Origin: Betaproteobacteria bacterium
GTDB lineage: Bacteria; Pseudomonadota; Gammaproteobacteria; Burkholderiales; Burkholderiaceae_E
Length of the DNA stretch: 31,206 bases
Assembly (NCBI GenBank): GCA_009925965.1
Contig: RFPW01000001.1
Span: 1 to 31,206 of the forward strand
Direction: 5' to 3'
A program made the translations under genes and the position numbers. Under the pieces are notes generated by a model. That model was not told the origin of the DNA, searched no databases, and saw nothing but the letters and a program-made list of their open reading frames with translations. This document shows, in pieces, positions 8,394 to 15,995 of this stretch; position 1 is the first letter of the stretch; each line of letters opens with the position of its first letter.

Positions 8394-9185
8394 CTAGGAC
8401 ACCAGCCCCTTCACCATGGACCATTGTCGGCGCGAGACTGGTAGGCGCTCGGTGATTTCACGTAATACAACCTGCCAGTAAGGATCCCCCCCCTCGCTCT
8501 CGCCCTGCGCCACCCGCTCAAACCCGCCGATAGAGTCTCTTGCCACCAACGCATTGCGATGGATCCGAACGAAGCGTTCGCCGAACTCTTCCTCAAGTGC
8601 GGTGAGAGATTCCTCAATGAGGTACTCACGCTCGACCGTGCGGACGGTAATGTATTTCAGCTCAGCCTTGAGATAAATCACCTGCTCAACCGGCACCAGA
8701 ATCACACGTCCGCGTTCATGGACCGAGAGATGGCGGCGGCGGGTCAACGTCGCGCGAGCCAATTGATCGATCGCGTGCCAGTGCTCGGCGGGGCGAATCG
8801 TGAGGGCCCTGCGCAGCGCGGCCAGCAGGCGCTGCGCTCGCACGGGTTTCAGGAGATAGTCCACCGCATTCAGTTCGAACGCCTCGACCGCAAATTCATC
8901 GTGTGCCGTCACGAAAACCACGAGTGGCTGGCTGCGATCAGGTTCAGCATGCACTCGGGCGGACATATGGCGCGCGAGTTCAAGCCCTGACATCCCTGGC
9001 ATCTGGACGTCGAGCAGGACGATGCCCGGCCTCTGTGAATCAATCAACGCCAACGCGTCTGGTGCATTACCCGCCTCTCCGACGATGCGATGCGGGAATT
9101 CATCTACGAGATCTGCCAAGAGTTCACGAAGGCGCCTGCAGGCCGGCTCTTCGTCATCAACGATCAAGATGCTGGTTTCAGTCAT
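8394..9185 (-). CDS. algR: LytTR-family response regulator, AlgR-like
   Basis: A receiver domain at the N-terminus (ILIVDDEEPACRRLRELLAD, phosphoacceptor Asp in IVLLDVQMPGMSG, FVTAHDEFAVEAF, DYLLKPV) is followed by a LytTR DNA-binding domain (HERGRVILVPVEQVIYLKAE, KYITVRTVEREYLIEESL, FVRIHRNALVARDSI, LPVSRRQWSMVKGL). All expected phosphorylation residues are present. I chose ATG 9185, directly before the receiver; the frame is open 12 codons further. The start overlaps the sensor kinase stop by 8 bases, so the two are probably translationally coupled. AlgR of Pseudomonas has the same two domains and the same neighbours; regulatory targets here are unknown. Confidence 0.93.
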   Translation of the reverse strand: MTETSILIVDDEEPACRRLRELLADLVDEFPHRIVGEAGNAPDALALIDSQRPGIVLLDVQMPGMSGLELARHMSARVHAEPDRSQPLVVFVTAHDEFAVEAFELNAVDYLLKPVRAQRLLAALRRALTIRPAEHWHAIDQLARATLTRRRHLSVHERGRVILVPVEQVIYLKAELKYITVRTVEREYLIEESLTALEEEFGERFVRIHRNALVARDSIGGFERVAQGESEGGDPYWQVVLREITERLPVSRRQWSMVKGLVS

Positions 9186-10209
9186 GGCGCCCCCGGCGTT
9201 CGGATCGGTAGGGAAAATCAAGGGTGAGGCGGAACCGATCCCCTTCGGTGTCCATTCGGAGTTCGGCTTCCATGTCGAACAGCAGCATTAATCGTTCTCG
9301 CACATTGGACAGCGCCATTTGGTTGCCCATTCGGCCGGATCCCAACCCTTTCGGGGGCAAGGGATTGATAATTTCGATACGAATCCGGTCAACCCTCAAT
9401 CGGCCCGAAATCTCGATCTGACCAGCGACCGCCAAGGGTTCAATGCCGTGGTGTACCGCGTTCTCAATCAGCGGTTGAATCAGCAAGGAAGGCACCAGGG
9501 CGTCCATTGGAAGGTTGTCTAAAGCCCACCTGACATGAAGACGAGGATTGAGCCTTAGGGTTTCGATCGCGAGGTACTGGCGACAGGTCTCAATCTCAGC
9601 TGATAAGGGGACGAGTTCGCGGGTGTCGCGCATGAAAACCCGGAACAACTCAGCCAGATCCTGCAGGGTGGACTCGGCCTGCCGCGGATCGGAGCGCAAG
9701 AGGCCGAGCACCGTATTGAGACTATTGAATAAAAAGTGCGGTCGGATCCTGGCCTGTAAGGCGATCAGTCTGGCTTCTGACAACGAAGGGGAGTAGGCCC
9801 TTGCCCGTAACTGAAAGTGGTTCAGGATGGCAAAACTCGCGACCACGCTGGCCAGCACGCGTAGACCAACCCACAGCCAGGGTTCAAGCGGCGTTGCCGC
9901 CCCAAGGACGATAGACACCGTGCCAACCAGCCCCATGAAAGCCGCAGGAACCCCGAGCCCAACCGACCACTGAAGCACTCGGGACCGACCGACAACGAAA
10001 GGGCGCAGGAAGCAAAGGGACGTCAGCGCTCCCCCAGCAGTAACCGATGCAAGGCTAAGATTTGCGACCATCAGCGTCGACCACGCCGCCAGATGCTCGG
10101 CAACCAACAAGGCGCCCATCGTGATGCCGGCCAGAAGCAGGAGAACCACACGCAGGGCCACCCCAGGGTTGCAGCAGTCCGGCAACACCGGCACCTCAGC
10201 ACCATCCAC
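9178..10209 (-). CDS. algZ: Sensor histidine kinase of the LytS/AlgZ (FimS) type
   Basis: Membrane sensor that should phosphorylate the adjacent AlgR-like regulator. After a short LPDCCNPG segment come several hydrophobic segments (for example VALRVVLLLLAGITMGALLV, LWVGLRVLASVVASFAIL) forming the membrane part. The His_kinase domain follows: LIALQARIRPHFLFNSLNTV contains the phospho-accepting His, with PSLLIQPLIENAVHHGIE as the N box and a C-terminal ATPase region. The start is uncertain: GTG 10209 fits homologues, which begin shortly before LPDxCN. The frame stays open to TTG 10362, but the extra residues do not look like protein. The choice leaves about 200 bases to argH for divergent promoters. 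Confidence 0.9.
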   Translation of the reverse strand: MDGAEVPVLPDCCNPGVALRVVLLLLAGITMGALLVAEHLAAWSTLMVANLSLASVTAGGALTSLCFLRPFVVGRSRVLQWSVGLGVPAAFMGLVGTVSIVLGAATPLEPWLWVGLRVLASVVASFAILNHFQLRARAYSPSLSEARLIALQARIRPHFLFNSLNTVLGLLRSDPRQAESTLQDLAELFRVFMRDTRELVPLSAEIETCRQYLAIETLRLNPRLHVRWALDNLPMDALVPSLLIQPLIENAVHHGIEPLAVAGQIEISGRLRVDRIRIEIINPLPPKGLGSGRMGNQMALSNVRERLMLLFDMEAELRMDTEGDRFRLTLDFPYRSERRGRHD

Positions 10210-10408
10210 GAGTCGACGAAGCGGGTGAACCGTTCGCGAAGAGTCCAAGATTGGCGGGGGCGGCGACCAGAGCGCGGCGCCTACGAGGATTCCAGACTCC
10301 GATTGTTGCCGACGCTCAGGCGGCTTGGGTGTTTCGAATCGGGGGTGGGCGCGCGAGAACAATGGGCTGCACCGGAAGTTGCCCTATATCATCCGGTCAG
10401 GAGCCACT

Positions 10409-11848
10409 ATGACAGACCAACTTTCGCACAAAGCCGACGCTTGGTCGGGGCGTTTTTCGGAGCCCATCACCGAGCGGGTGAAGCGTTACACCGCTTCGGT
10501 CCAATTTGACCAGCGACTCGCCCTACAAGACATTGCGGGGTCACTCGCACACGCCAGCATGCTTCATTCGTGCGGGATTCTGACCAGCGGTGATCTGGCA
10601 GATATTCAGCGCGGAATGGCCCTGATCCGCGAAGAGATCGCCGGGGGACAGTTCAAGTGGTCGATCGATCTTGAGGATGTTCATCTCAACATCGAAGCCC
10701 GTTTGACCGCTCTGGTGGGTGATGCAGGCAAGCGCCTTCATACGGGTCGTTCGCGTAATGACCAGGTAGCCACCGACCTCCGACTATGGCTGCGTGAGCG
10801 CATTGATGAGATACAACACTGGCTCGTCCGACTACAAACTGCTCTTGTTGACCTGGCCGAGCAGCACGCCAATACCGTCATGCCAGGATTTACGCACTTG
10901 CAGGTCGCGCAACCTGTGACTTTTGGACACCACCTCATGGCCTATGTCGAGCAATTGCGCCGGGACGCCGAACGCATGCATGACTGCCGCGCAAGGGTCA
11001 ACCGCCTCCCACTCGGAGCAGCGGCTCTGGCAGGAACCCCTTACCCGATTGATCGCGAGCTGGTCGCCAAGCTGTTGGGATTTGAAGAAATCTGCGAGAA
11101 CTCGCTCGATGCCGTCAGCGACCGCGATTTCGCGATCGAATTTTGTGCCGGCGCCGCGTTGATCATGACCCATATTTCACGATTTAGTGAGGAACTCGTG
11201 CTTTGGTCAAGTCCAGCCTTTGGGTTCATTGAACTGGCGGACCGATTCTGTACTGGCAGCTCAATCATGCCGCAAAAGAAAAACCCAGACGTACCAGAAC
11301 TCGCGCGGGGCAAAACTGGTCGGGTCACTGGAAGCTTGGTTAGTCTGCTAATGCTCATGAAAGGGCAACCCCTTGCGTATAACAAGGACAACCAGGAGGA
11401 CAAAGAACCCTTGTTCGATGCGGCAGACACCGTGATCGATACCCTCGCGATTTTTGCTGAACTCGTTCCGGGGATATCTGTCCATGCGGCCCGCATGCGC
11501 GAAGCGGCGACCCGTGGATACTCAACTGCCACCGATTTAGCCGATTATCTGGTTCGACTCGGACTCCCGTTTCGGGAAGCCCATGAGGCGGTCGCTTTGG
11601 CCGTGCGTGCGGCAATTGATTCGGATCGGGATCTCACCGCACTAAAACTCAATGAAATTAAACAGTTCGCACCCAAGGTCGCTCATCTGATCAGCGAGGA
11701 TGTCTTTGCGGTGCTTGCCCTGGAGGGATCAGTCCGTTCACGGCAGCACCTGGGGGGAACGGCGCCTACTCAAGTCCGGGCGGCAATTTCAAAGGCCCGT
11801 CTCCGACTGAGCGAATCACCACACCAAACCCTCCAAAACCGAGGGTAA
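10409..11848 (+). CDS. argH: Argininosuccinate lyase
   Basis: Cleaves argininosuccinate to arginine and fumarate, the last step of arginine synthesis. The 479-residue product is typical in length. Motifs include WSGRFSEPITERVKRYTASV at the start, GKRLHTGRSRNDQVATDLRL, the signature GSSIMPQKKNPDVPELARGK, and ATDLADYLVRLGLPFREAHE. ATG 10409 is chosen because AGGAG lies 5 bases upstream and the sequence matches known N-termini; an upstream in-frame start at 10325 gives unlikely residues. It is transcribed away from the algZ-algR-hem cluster and appears monocistronic. Confidence 0.97.
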   Translation: MTDQLSHKADAWSGRFSEPITERVKRYTASVQFDQRLALQDIAGSLAHASMLHSCGILTSGDLADIQRGMALIREEIAGGQFKWSIDLEDVHLNIEARLTALVGDAGKRLHTGRSRNDQVATDLRLWLRERIDEIQHWLVRLQTALVDLAEQHANTVMPGFTHLQVAQPVTFGHHLMAYVEQLRRDAERMHDCRARVNRLPLGAAALAGTPYPIDRELVAKLLGFEEICENSLDAVSDRDFAIEFCAGAALIMTHISRFSEELVLWSSPAFGFIELADRFCTGSSIMPQKKNPDVPELARGKTGRVTGSLVSLLMLMKGQPLAYNKDNQEDKEPLFDAADTVIDTLAIFAELVPGISVHAARMREAATRGYSTATDLADYLVRLGLPFREAHEAVALAVRAAIDSDRDLTALKLNEIKQFAPKVAHLISEDVFAVLALEGSVRSRQHLGGTAPTQVRAAISKARLRLSESPHQTLQNRG

Positions 11849-11932
11849 ACACGGGCCTCGAAAATCCCCATGCGCCGTCAGTTACGGGCGGAACAGGTCG
11901 ACAAACCCACTACAATCCCGAGAAGAAGTTCG

Positions 11933-11952
11933 CTTAAATCTTCATCTTTAAG
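11933..11952 (+). promoter_or_regulatory. Small AT-rich inverted repeat before dctP
   Basis: CTTAAA (11933-11938) and TTTAAG (11947-11952) are perfect inverted copies 8 bases apart, ending just before the AAAGGA ribosome binding site of dctP. It could be an operator or a weak hairpin in the leader of the mRNA. The symmetry is seen directly; the role is a guess. Confidence 0.25.
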
Positions 11953-11968
11953 TTAAAGGAAGTTAGTG

Positions 11969-13051
11969 ATGGATCGACGTCAAATTATTAAGAACACGGG
12001 TCTCGCGGGGATCCTTGCGACCGGTGTTGCTCCCGGCATTGTCGGCGCCCAGGCACAAGTCCGGTGGCGCATGACTTCAAGTTTCCCAAAGGCGCTCGAC
12101 ACCCTGTTTGGAGTCGCTGATGTGTTCTCCAAAAAGGTCAGCGACATGACCGGCGGAAAATTCGTCATCTCAACCCATGCCCCGGGCGAAATAGTTCCTG
12201 CATTCGGAACAGTCGATGCCGTCCAGCAAGGGACGGTAGAGTGCGCAGGGACGGCTAGTTACTACTACTTCGGCAAAGACCCTGTCTTTGCTCTGGGGTG
12301 CACCATCCCGTTTGGCCTCAACGCGCGTCAAATGACGGCCTGGCTTTACGAGGGCAATGGCCTGACCCTCATGCGCGAGTTTTTCCGGCAATACAACATC
12401 ATGATGTTCCCGATGGGGAATACCGGTTCCCAAATGGGCGGATGGTGGCGTAAAGAAATTAAATCGGTAGCCGATGTCAAGGGCGTCAAGTTTCGTACGG
12501 GTGGGTTCCCAGGAAGGGTTTGGGAGCGACTCGGTGGTATTGCAGCCAATATCCCCGGCGGCGAAATTTATTCGGCCCTTGAAAAAGGAACAGTCGATGC
12601 GGCCGAATGGGTGGGGCCGTACGACGACGAGCGACTTGGTCTACACAAAGTGGCCCCCCTTTACGCCTACCCAGGCTGGTGGGAGCCCGGTCCGAACATC
12701 GATCTGCACGTCAACATCAAAGCGTATGAGGCCTTGTCTCCAGAATATCGGGCGATCATTGAAAACGCTGCCGCCTACGCGCACACGGACATGCTGGCCA
12801 AGTATGACTCCCGTAACCCGGCCGCGCTGAAGCGTCTGGTGGCCGGTGGCACCAAGCTCTACAAATTCCCGAAAGACATGATGGATGCCGCCTTCAAGGA
12901 GGCAATGGGTCTGTACAGCGAACTATCCGATACCAACCCGAACTGGAAAAAGATCTACACGGATCTTTCGAATTTCCGTCGGGACTCAAACCTCTGGTTC
13001 CGTCTGACCGAAGCCGCCAATGACGACTTCATGCAAGCTGCCCGACTGTAA
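11969..13051 (+). CDS. TRAP transporter substrate-binding protein, TakP-like (2-oxoacid/monocarboxylate type)
   Basis: Periplasmic solute receptor for a TRAP importer. The N-terminus (MDRRQIIKNTGLAGILAT...VGAQAQ) has a twin Arg followed by a hydrophobic stretch and an A-x-A-like site, suggesting Tat export. The mature part shows the DctP7/TakP features: WRMTSSFPKALDTLFG, GTVECAGTASYYYFGKDP, PFGLNARQMTAWLYEGNG, GNTGSQMGGWWRKEI, LEKGTVDAAEWVGPYDDE and YPGWWEPGP. In TakP proteins these surround the 2-oxoacid/cation binding site, so pyruvate or other 2-oxo- or hydroxy-monocarboxylates are likely ligands; the exact one is inference. ATG 11969 follows AAAGGA (11955-11960) by 8 bases. The membrane partners lie downstream on the opposite strand. 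Confidence 0.93.
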   Translation: MDRRQIIKNTGLAGILATGVAPGIVGAQAQVRWRMTSSFPKALDTLFGVADVFSKKVSDMTGGKFVISTHAPGEIVPAFGTVDAVQQGTVECAGTASYYYFGKDPVFALGCTIPFGLNARQMTAWLYEGNGLTLMREFFRQYNIMMFPMGNTGSQMGGWWRKEIKSVADVKGVKFRTGGFPGRVWERLGGIAANIPGGEIYSALEKGTVDAAEWVGPYDDERLGLHKVAPLYAYPGWWEPGPNIDLHVNIKAYEALSPEYRAIIENAAAYAHTDMLAKYDSRNPAALKRLVAGGTKLYKFPKDMMDAAFKEAMGLYSELSDTNPNWKKIYTDLSNFRRDSNLWFRLTEAANDDFMQAARL

Positions 13052-13080
13052 ATAGCCCGGGTCAATAGCCCAATCGATCA

Positions 13081-13117
13081 ACGCGCCAGCGAGGAAAACT
13101 TCCCTGGCGCGTTTTTT
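13081..13117 (+). terminator. Rho-independent terminator of dctP
   Basis: ACGCGCCAG (13081-13089) pairs perfectly with CTGGCGCGT (13104-13112), with a 14-base loop that can extend the stem (GAGG/TTCC partly), followed at once by a run of six T. It lies 30 bases after the dctP stop. There is no A-run on the left side, so it should work only for the plus strand; dctM ends 4 bases further on the other strand. Confidence 0.85.
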
Positions 13118-13120
13118 ATT

Positions 13121-14734
13121 CTACTTTTTGAGCTTATCCTGCTCGATCGAACGACGCAGGGCCTCCATCGCATCGTCAGCAGACGAATCCGCTGGCTTAT
13201 CGCCCGACGCGTTTCCTGATGGGCCCCCAGCCGCATCGCCGGAGGCGCCGGGAGGCGCAAGCGGGTCGCTCAAGACATTCGACGAGTTCGAGCTACCGGT
13301 CTCGTCCGGTTTGTTCTGAATATCCTGCAACTGCTCGATCGCTTTATCAAGGTCGAGCACTTTTTCCTTATCCAGGAAGACCGTCACAGTCTGCGGGAAG
13401 AAAATCACCACCGCCACCAGGATCAACTGGATGATGATGAAAGGGATCGCGCCGAGATAAATGTCCCTCGATTCCACTTTGCGGGGTAACGATCCATTTC
13501 GATGTAGCGTATCCGAAATGCCGCGCAAATAGAACAATGCGAAACCAAACGGCGGGTGCATGAAACTGGTTTGCATGTTCACGCAAATCATCACACCAAA
13601 CCAAACAAGGTCAATCCCGAGCTTGGCTGCGACGGGGGCCAGAAAAGGGATGATGATGAAGGCGATCTCGAAGAAATCGAGAAAGAACGCCAGGAAGAAA
13701 ATAAAAATGTTGACGACGATCAGGAAGCCCAACTGACCACCAGGCAGCCCTGACAAAAGGTGTTCGATCCAGATACCTCCATCAACGCCCTGGAACACAA
13801 GCGAGAAGACCCGCGAACCGATCAGAATGAAGACCACCATGGCGGTAATTCGCATGGTGTTGAGCAAGGCCTGCTTAAACAGGTCGTAACTCAATCGGTT
13901 GTGCATCGCCGCCAGAATAAAGGCGCCAACGGCACCCATCGCTCCTGCCTCAGTCGGCGTTGCGACGGCCGTATTCAGACCCGGCAAACCGCCCATGCTA
14001 CCGAGAACGGTAATGATTAGAACGGCCGAAGGGATAATGCCGCGCAAGCATTTTTTCCAGAGGGCCCAACCGTCGAGCGTACGCGCTTCCTTCGGCAGCC
14101 CAGGGACGTGCGAGGGACTGATCCTGGACAACAGGAAAGTGTAAAGCGCGAACAAGAGAACCTGCAGAATGGATGGCCCCCAGGCTCCCTTGTACATATC
14201 GCCAACCGGCTTCCCAAGTTGGTCAGCCAGCACGATCAGAACCAGCGACGGCGGAACCAGCTGGGTGATCGTCCCCGATGCAGCCAGAACGCCAGTGGCG
14301 TAGCGCATGTTGTAGCCCCATCGCATCATGACGGGCAAAGAAATCATTGCCATTGCAATGACTTGCCCGGCGACGGTACCCGTAATGGCCCCAAGAATGA
14401 ATCCAACGATAATCACGGAATAGCCAAGGCCGCCGCGAATCGGACCAAACAGCTGTCCCATCGAGTCCAACATGTCCTCAGCCAGACCGCAACGCTCAAG
14501 GATGGTCCCCATGAGCGTAAAAAAGGGAATGGCCAGCAACAGCTCATTGGACAGAATGCCGAAAACATTCAATGGCAGCGCGGTCATGAAGGACGCCGGA
14601 AACCACCCCATATGAACCGCGAAAAACCCGCAACTGAGTCCAAGCGCCGTCAATGAGAAGGAGACGGGAAACCCAATCAGCAAGACAACGATGAGCGCCG
14701 CAAACATCAACGGAGCGAAAGTATCCATCGTCAT
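13121..14734 (-). CDS. TRAP transporter large membrane subunit (DctM/TakM-type)
   Basis: Forms the transport channel of the TRAP importer, driven by an ion gradient. Twelve or so hydrophobic segments span residues 5-450. Family features include MTMDTFAPLMFAALIVVLLIG at the start, GFPVSF, LLAIPFFTLMGTILERCGLA, AAIPSAVLIITVLG-like loops, TPTEAGAMGAVGAFILA and MQTSFMHPPFGFALFYLRG. The last ~85 residues are an unusual hydrophilic tail: a helical DKEKVLDLDKAIEQLQDIQ piece, then a Gly/Ser/Pro/Ala/Asp-rich linker and a charged end. The ATG overlaps the dctQ stop by 4 bases (ATGA), so dctQ and dctM are coupled. Confidence 0.94.
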   Translation of the reverse strand: MTMDTFAPLMFAALIVVLLIGFPVSFSLTALGLSCGFFAVHMGWFPASFMTALPLNVFGILSNELLLAIPFFTLMGTILERCGLAEDMLDSMGQLFGPIRGGLGYSVIIVGFILGAITGTVAGQVIAMAMISLPVMMRWGYNMRYATGVLAASGTITQLVPPSLVLIVLADQLGKPVGDMYKGAWGPSILQVLLFALYTFLLSRISPSHVPGLPKEARTLDGWALWKKCLRGIIPSAVLIITVLGSMGGLPGLNTAVATPTEAGAMGAVGAFILAAMHNRLSYDLFKQALLNTMRITAMVVFILIGSRVFSLVFQGVDGGIWIEHLLSGLPGGQLGFLIVVNIFIFFLAFFLDFFEIAFIIIPFLAPVAAKLGIDLVWFGVMICVNMQTSFMHPPFGFALFYLRGISDTLHRNGSLPRKVESRDIYLGAIPFIIIQLILVAVVIFFPQTVTVFLDKEKVLDLDKAIEQLQDIQNKPDETGSSNSSNVLSDPLAPPGASGDAAGGPSGNASGDKPADSSADDAMEALRRSIEQDKLKK

Positions 14735-15270
14735 TGGAGAGGCCTCTCATAATGAAACTCTGACTCATACCGGTTCATCAACCAGGCATACCGCTTGATT
14801 GCTTCAGAGACGCCCTGAGCAAACAACAGGCTAAAACCGAGTGGCAACATCAGCATCGCTGGCCAACGGATCAGACCACCGGCGTTACTGGAGACCTCAC
14901 CGCTTGCGTACATCTTCAAGAACAACGGAAACGCGAAGTAAATCATGACAGCTGTCGACGGCAGCATGAAAAGGAGAAAACCCAGCAAATCAATCCAAGC
15001 CTGAACCCGGCCGGAGTACTGTCCATAAAGCACGTCTACGCGAACGTGTTCATTAACGCGGAGCACCTGTGACGCGCCGAGCATCACGCATGCCGCGAAC
15101 AGGTACCACTGAATCTCCAGGTAGGCGTTTGAGCTGTAGTTGAAGCCATATCGCACCAACGCATTGAGCGCACTGATAAAACAGGACACGCCCATCGCCC
15201 ACTTCGCAATCACCGCAAAACGGTCGGTCACCCGATCAATGAGTTTCGTCAAGCCCAACAACGCGTCCAT
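14731..15270 (-). CDS. TRAP transporter small membrane subunit (DctQ/TakQ-type)
   Basis: A 179-residue protein with four hydrophobic segments, the usual architecture of the small TRAP subunit that supports the large one. Recognisable elements are YLEIQWYLFAACVMLGASQV and VNEHVRVDVLYGQYSGRVQAWIDLLG, which correspond to the conserved E-x-Q-W and N-E-H-V-R-V-D features of DctQ proteins. GGGAGA lies 6 bases upstream of the ATG. It is the first gene of a two-gene minus-strand unit with dctM, converging on the substrate-binding protein gene. Confidence 0.93.
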   Translation of the reverse strand: MDALLGLTKLIDRVTDRFAVIAKWAMGVSCFISALNALVRYGFNYSSNAYLEIQWYLFAACVMLGASQVLRVNEHVRVDVLYGQYSGRVQAWIDLLGFLLFMLPSTAVMIYFAFPLFLKMYASGEVSSNAGGLIRWPAMLMLPLGFSLLFAQGVSEAIKRYAWLMNRYESEFHYERPLQ

Positions 15271-15636
15271 GTAGTTCTCCCGTCAACAGCGCAACAAGGC
15301 ACCGGAAATCAACGTGGAGAGGCTTGAGCGGCGAGGCCAAAGCCCATGGTGAGCCGATACGTGACGAGAATCGCTCAGCGATTACGTCCGTGGAACGCAA
15401 CACCATCGTGAAAGGGCACGGATCTCAGACTGGGGGCCAACCGGTGGACCCAATCAATGATTCCGTGCCCAGATGAAGAGGGTTTTCACCGCTCCGTTCA
15501 TCTGTCCGGGTTGTGGAGTTTACCAAGCCCTGAGAGAAAGTGGCGGTCTCAGGACAAACAGCACAACCAGCGGGTGGTGTTCTACAACAACATCACAACA
15601 ACATCCAAACGACAGCACAACAACACGCGCAGAAAA
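15271..15636. other. Non-coding stretch of 366 bases between dctQ and the YqjD-like gene
   Basis: No open frame here looks like protein on either strand; plus-strand frames from 15457, 15473 and 15540 give Thr/Asn/Gln/His-rich nonsense. It must hold the dctQM promoter (minus strand) and the 3' end of the YqjD-like transcript. I found no convincing -35/-10 pair or sigma-54 site. An ACAAC-rich segment with an 11-base tandem repeat lies at 15584-15605. Confidence 0.5.
15584..15605. repeat. Perfect 11-base tandem repeat, two copies
   Basis: ACAACAACATC occurs at 15584-15594 and again at 15595-15605, and a further ACAACAACA lies about ten bases on. On the minus strand this is a GUUGUU-rich stretch downstream of the YqjD-like gene and upstream of dctQ. 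It may simply be slippage-made simple sequence. Confidence 0.8.
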
Positions 15637-15930
15637 CTACCGCATCAATCTGCTCATCAAGAAACCCACGGCAATTGCAATGCCGACAATCGCCAATGGT
15701 CGCTGGCGAACCCGCTCGCGCGTTTGTGATACCAACCGATCTTGTACTGCCTGCCAGGCCTCACCGCGAGCCACGAATTGATCGGTGGCCTCGTGGACAA
15801 CTGTTGCAAGACGATCGACCGTGCGGTGTGACCGGTGCTGTCTAGGCTGAGCGGAGCCATTGGCATGCTCGGGACGGCCGTCGGCGGACACGAGTAATTT
15901 GGCGGACGCCTGCGGTGTGTTCGTTTCCAT
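15637..15930 (-). CDS. Small YqjD/ElaB/DUF883-like membrane-anchored protein
   Basis: 97 residues: a hydrophilic, helix-prone N-terminal part (DRLATVVHEATDQFVARGEA, then QAVQDRLVSQTRERVRQRP) and a single C-terminal hydrophobic segment LAIVGIAIAVGFLMSRLMR. This layout, ending in a 'GFL-x-[GS]RL' tail, is that of the YqjD/ElaB/DUF883 group, which anchor to the inner membrane by the C-terminus; E. coli YqjD and ElaB bind ribosomes in stationary phase. Similarity is by architecture and tail motif only, so the function is not certain. It lies 65 bases downstream of the sigma-54 activator gene on the same strand and could share its transcript. Confidence 0.65.
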   Translation of the reverse strand: METNTPQASAKLLVSADGRPEHANGSAQPRQHRSHRTVDRLATVVHEATDQFVARGEAWQAVQDRLVSQTRERVRQRPLAIVGIAIAVGFLMSRLMR

Positions 15931-15995
15931 GGATAGGATCTCGTAAAAGTGGATTGCTCCAACCCATCGGGAGCAAGCGGCGTTCCCCGCGGGGA

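Noticed and set aside
11870..11920. Sigma-70 promoter before dctP using TACAAT near 11911
   Set aside because: The -10-like hexamer is reasonable, but the nearest TTACGG is 23 bases away and no other -35 fits.
15385..15480. Sigma-54 promoter for dctQM on the minus strand (GGCACGGAATCATTGAT near 15460)
   Set aside because: The -24-like half is good, but the GG-N10-GC spacing fails because the -12 GC is absent.
15457..15845. Plus-strand open frames (from 15457, 15473, 15540)
   Set aside because: Low-complexity Thr/Asn/Gln/His-rich products, partly antisense to the YqjD-like gene; no ribosome binding site or family pattern.
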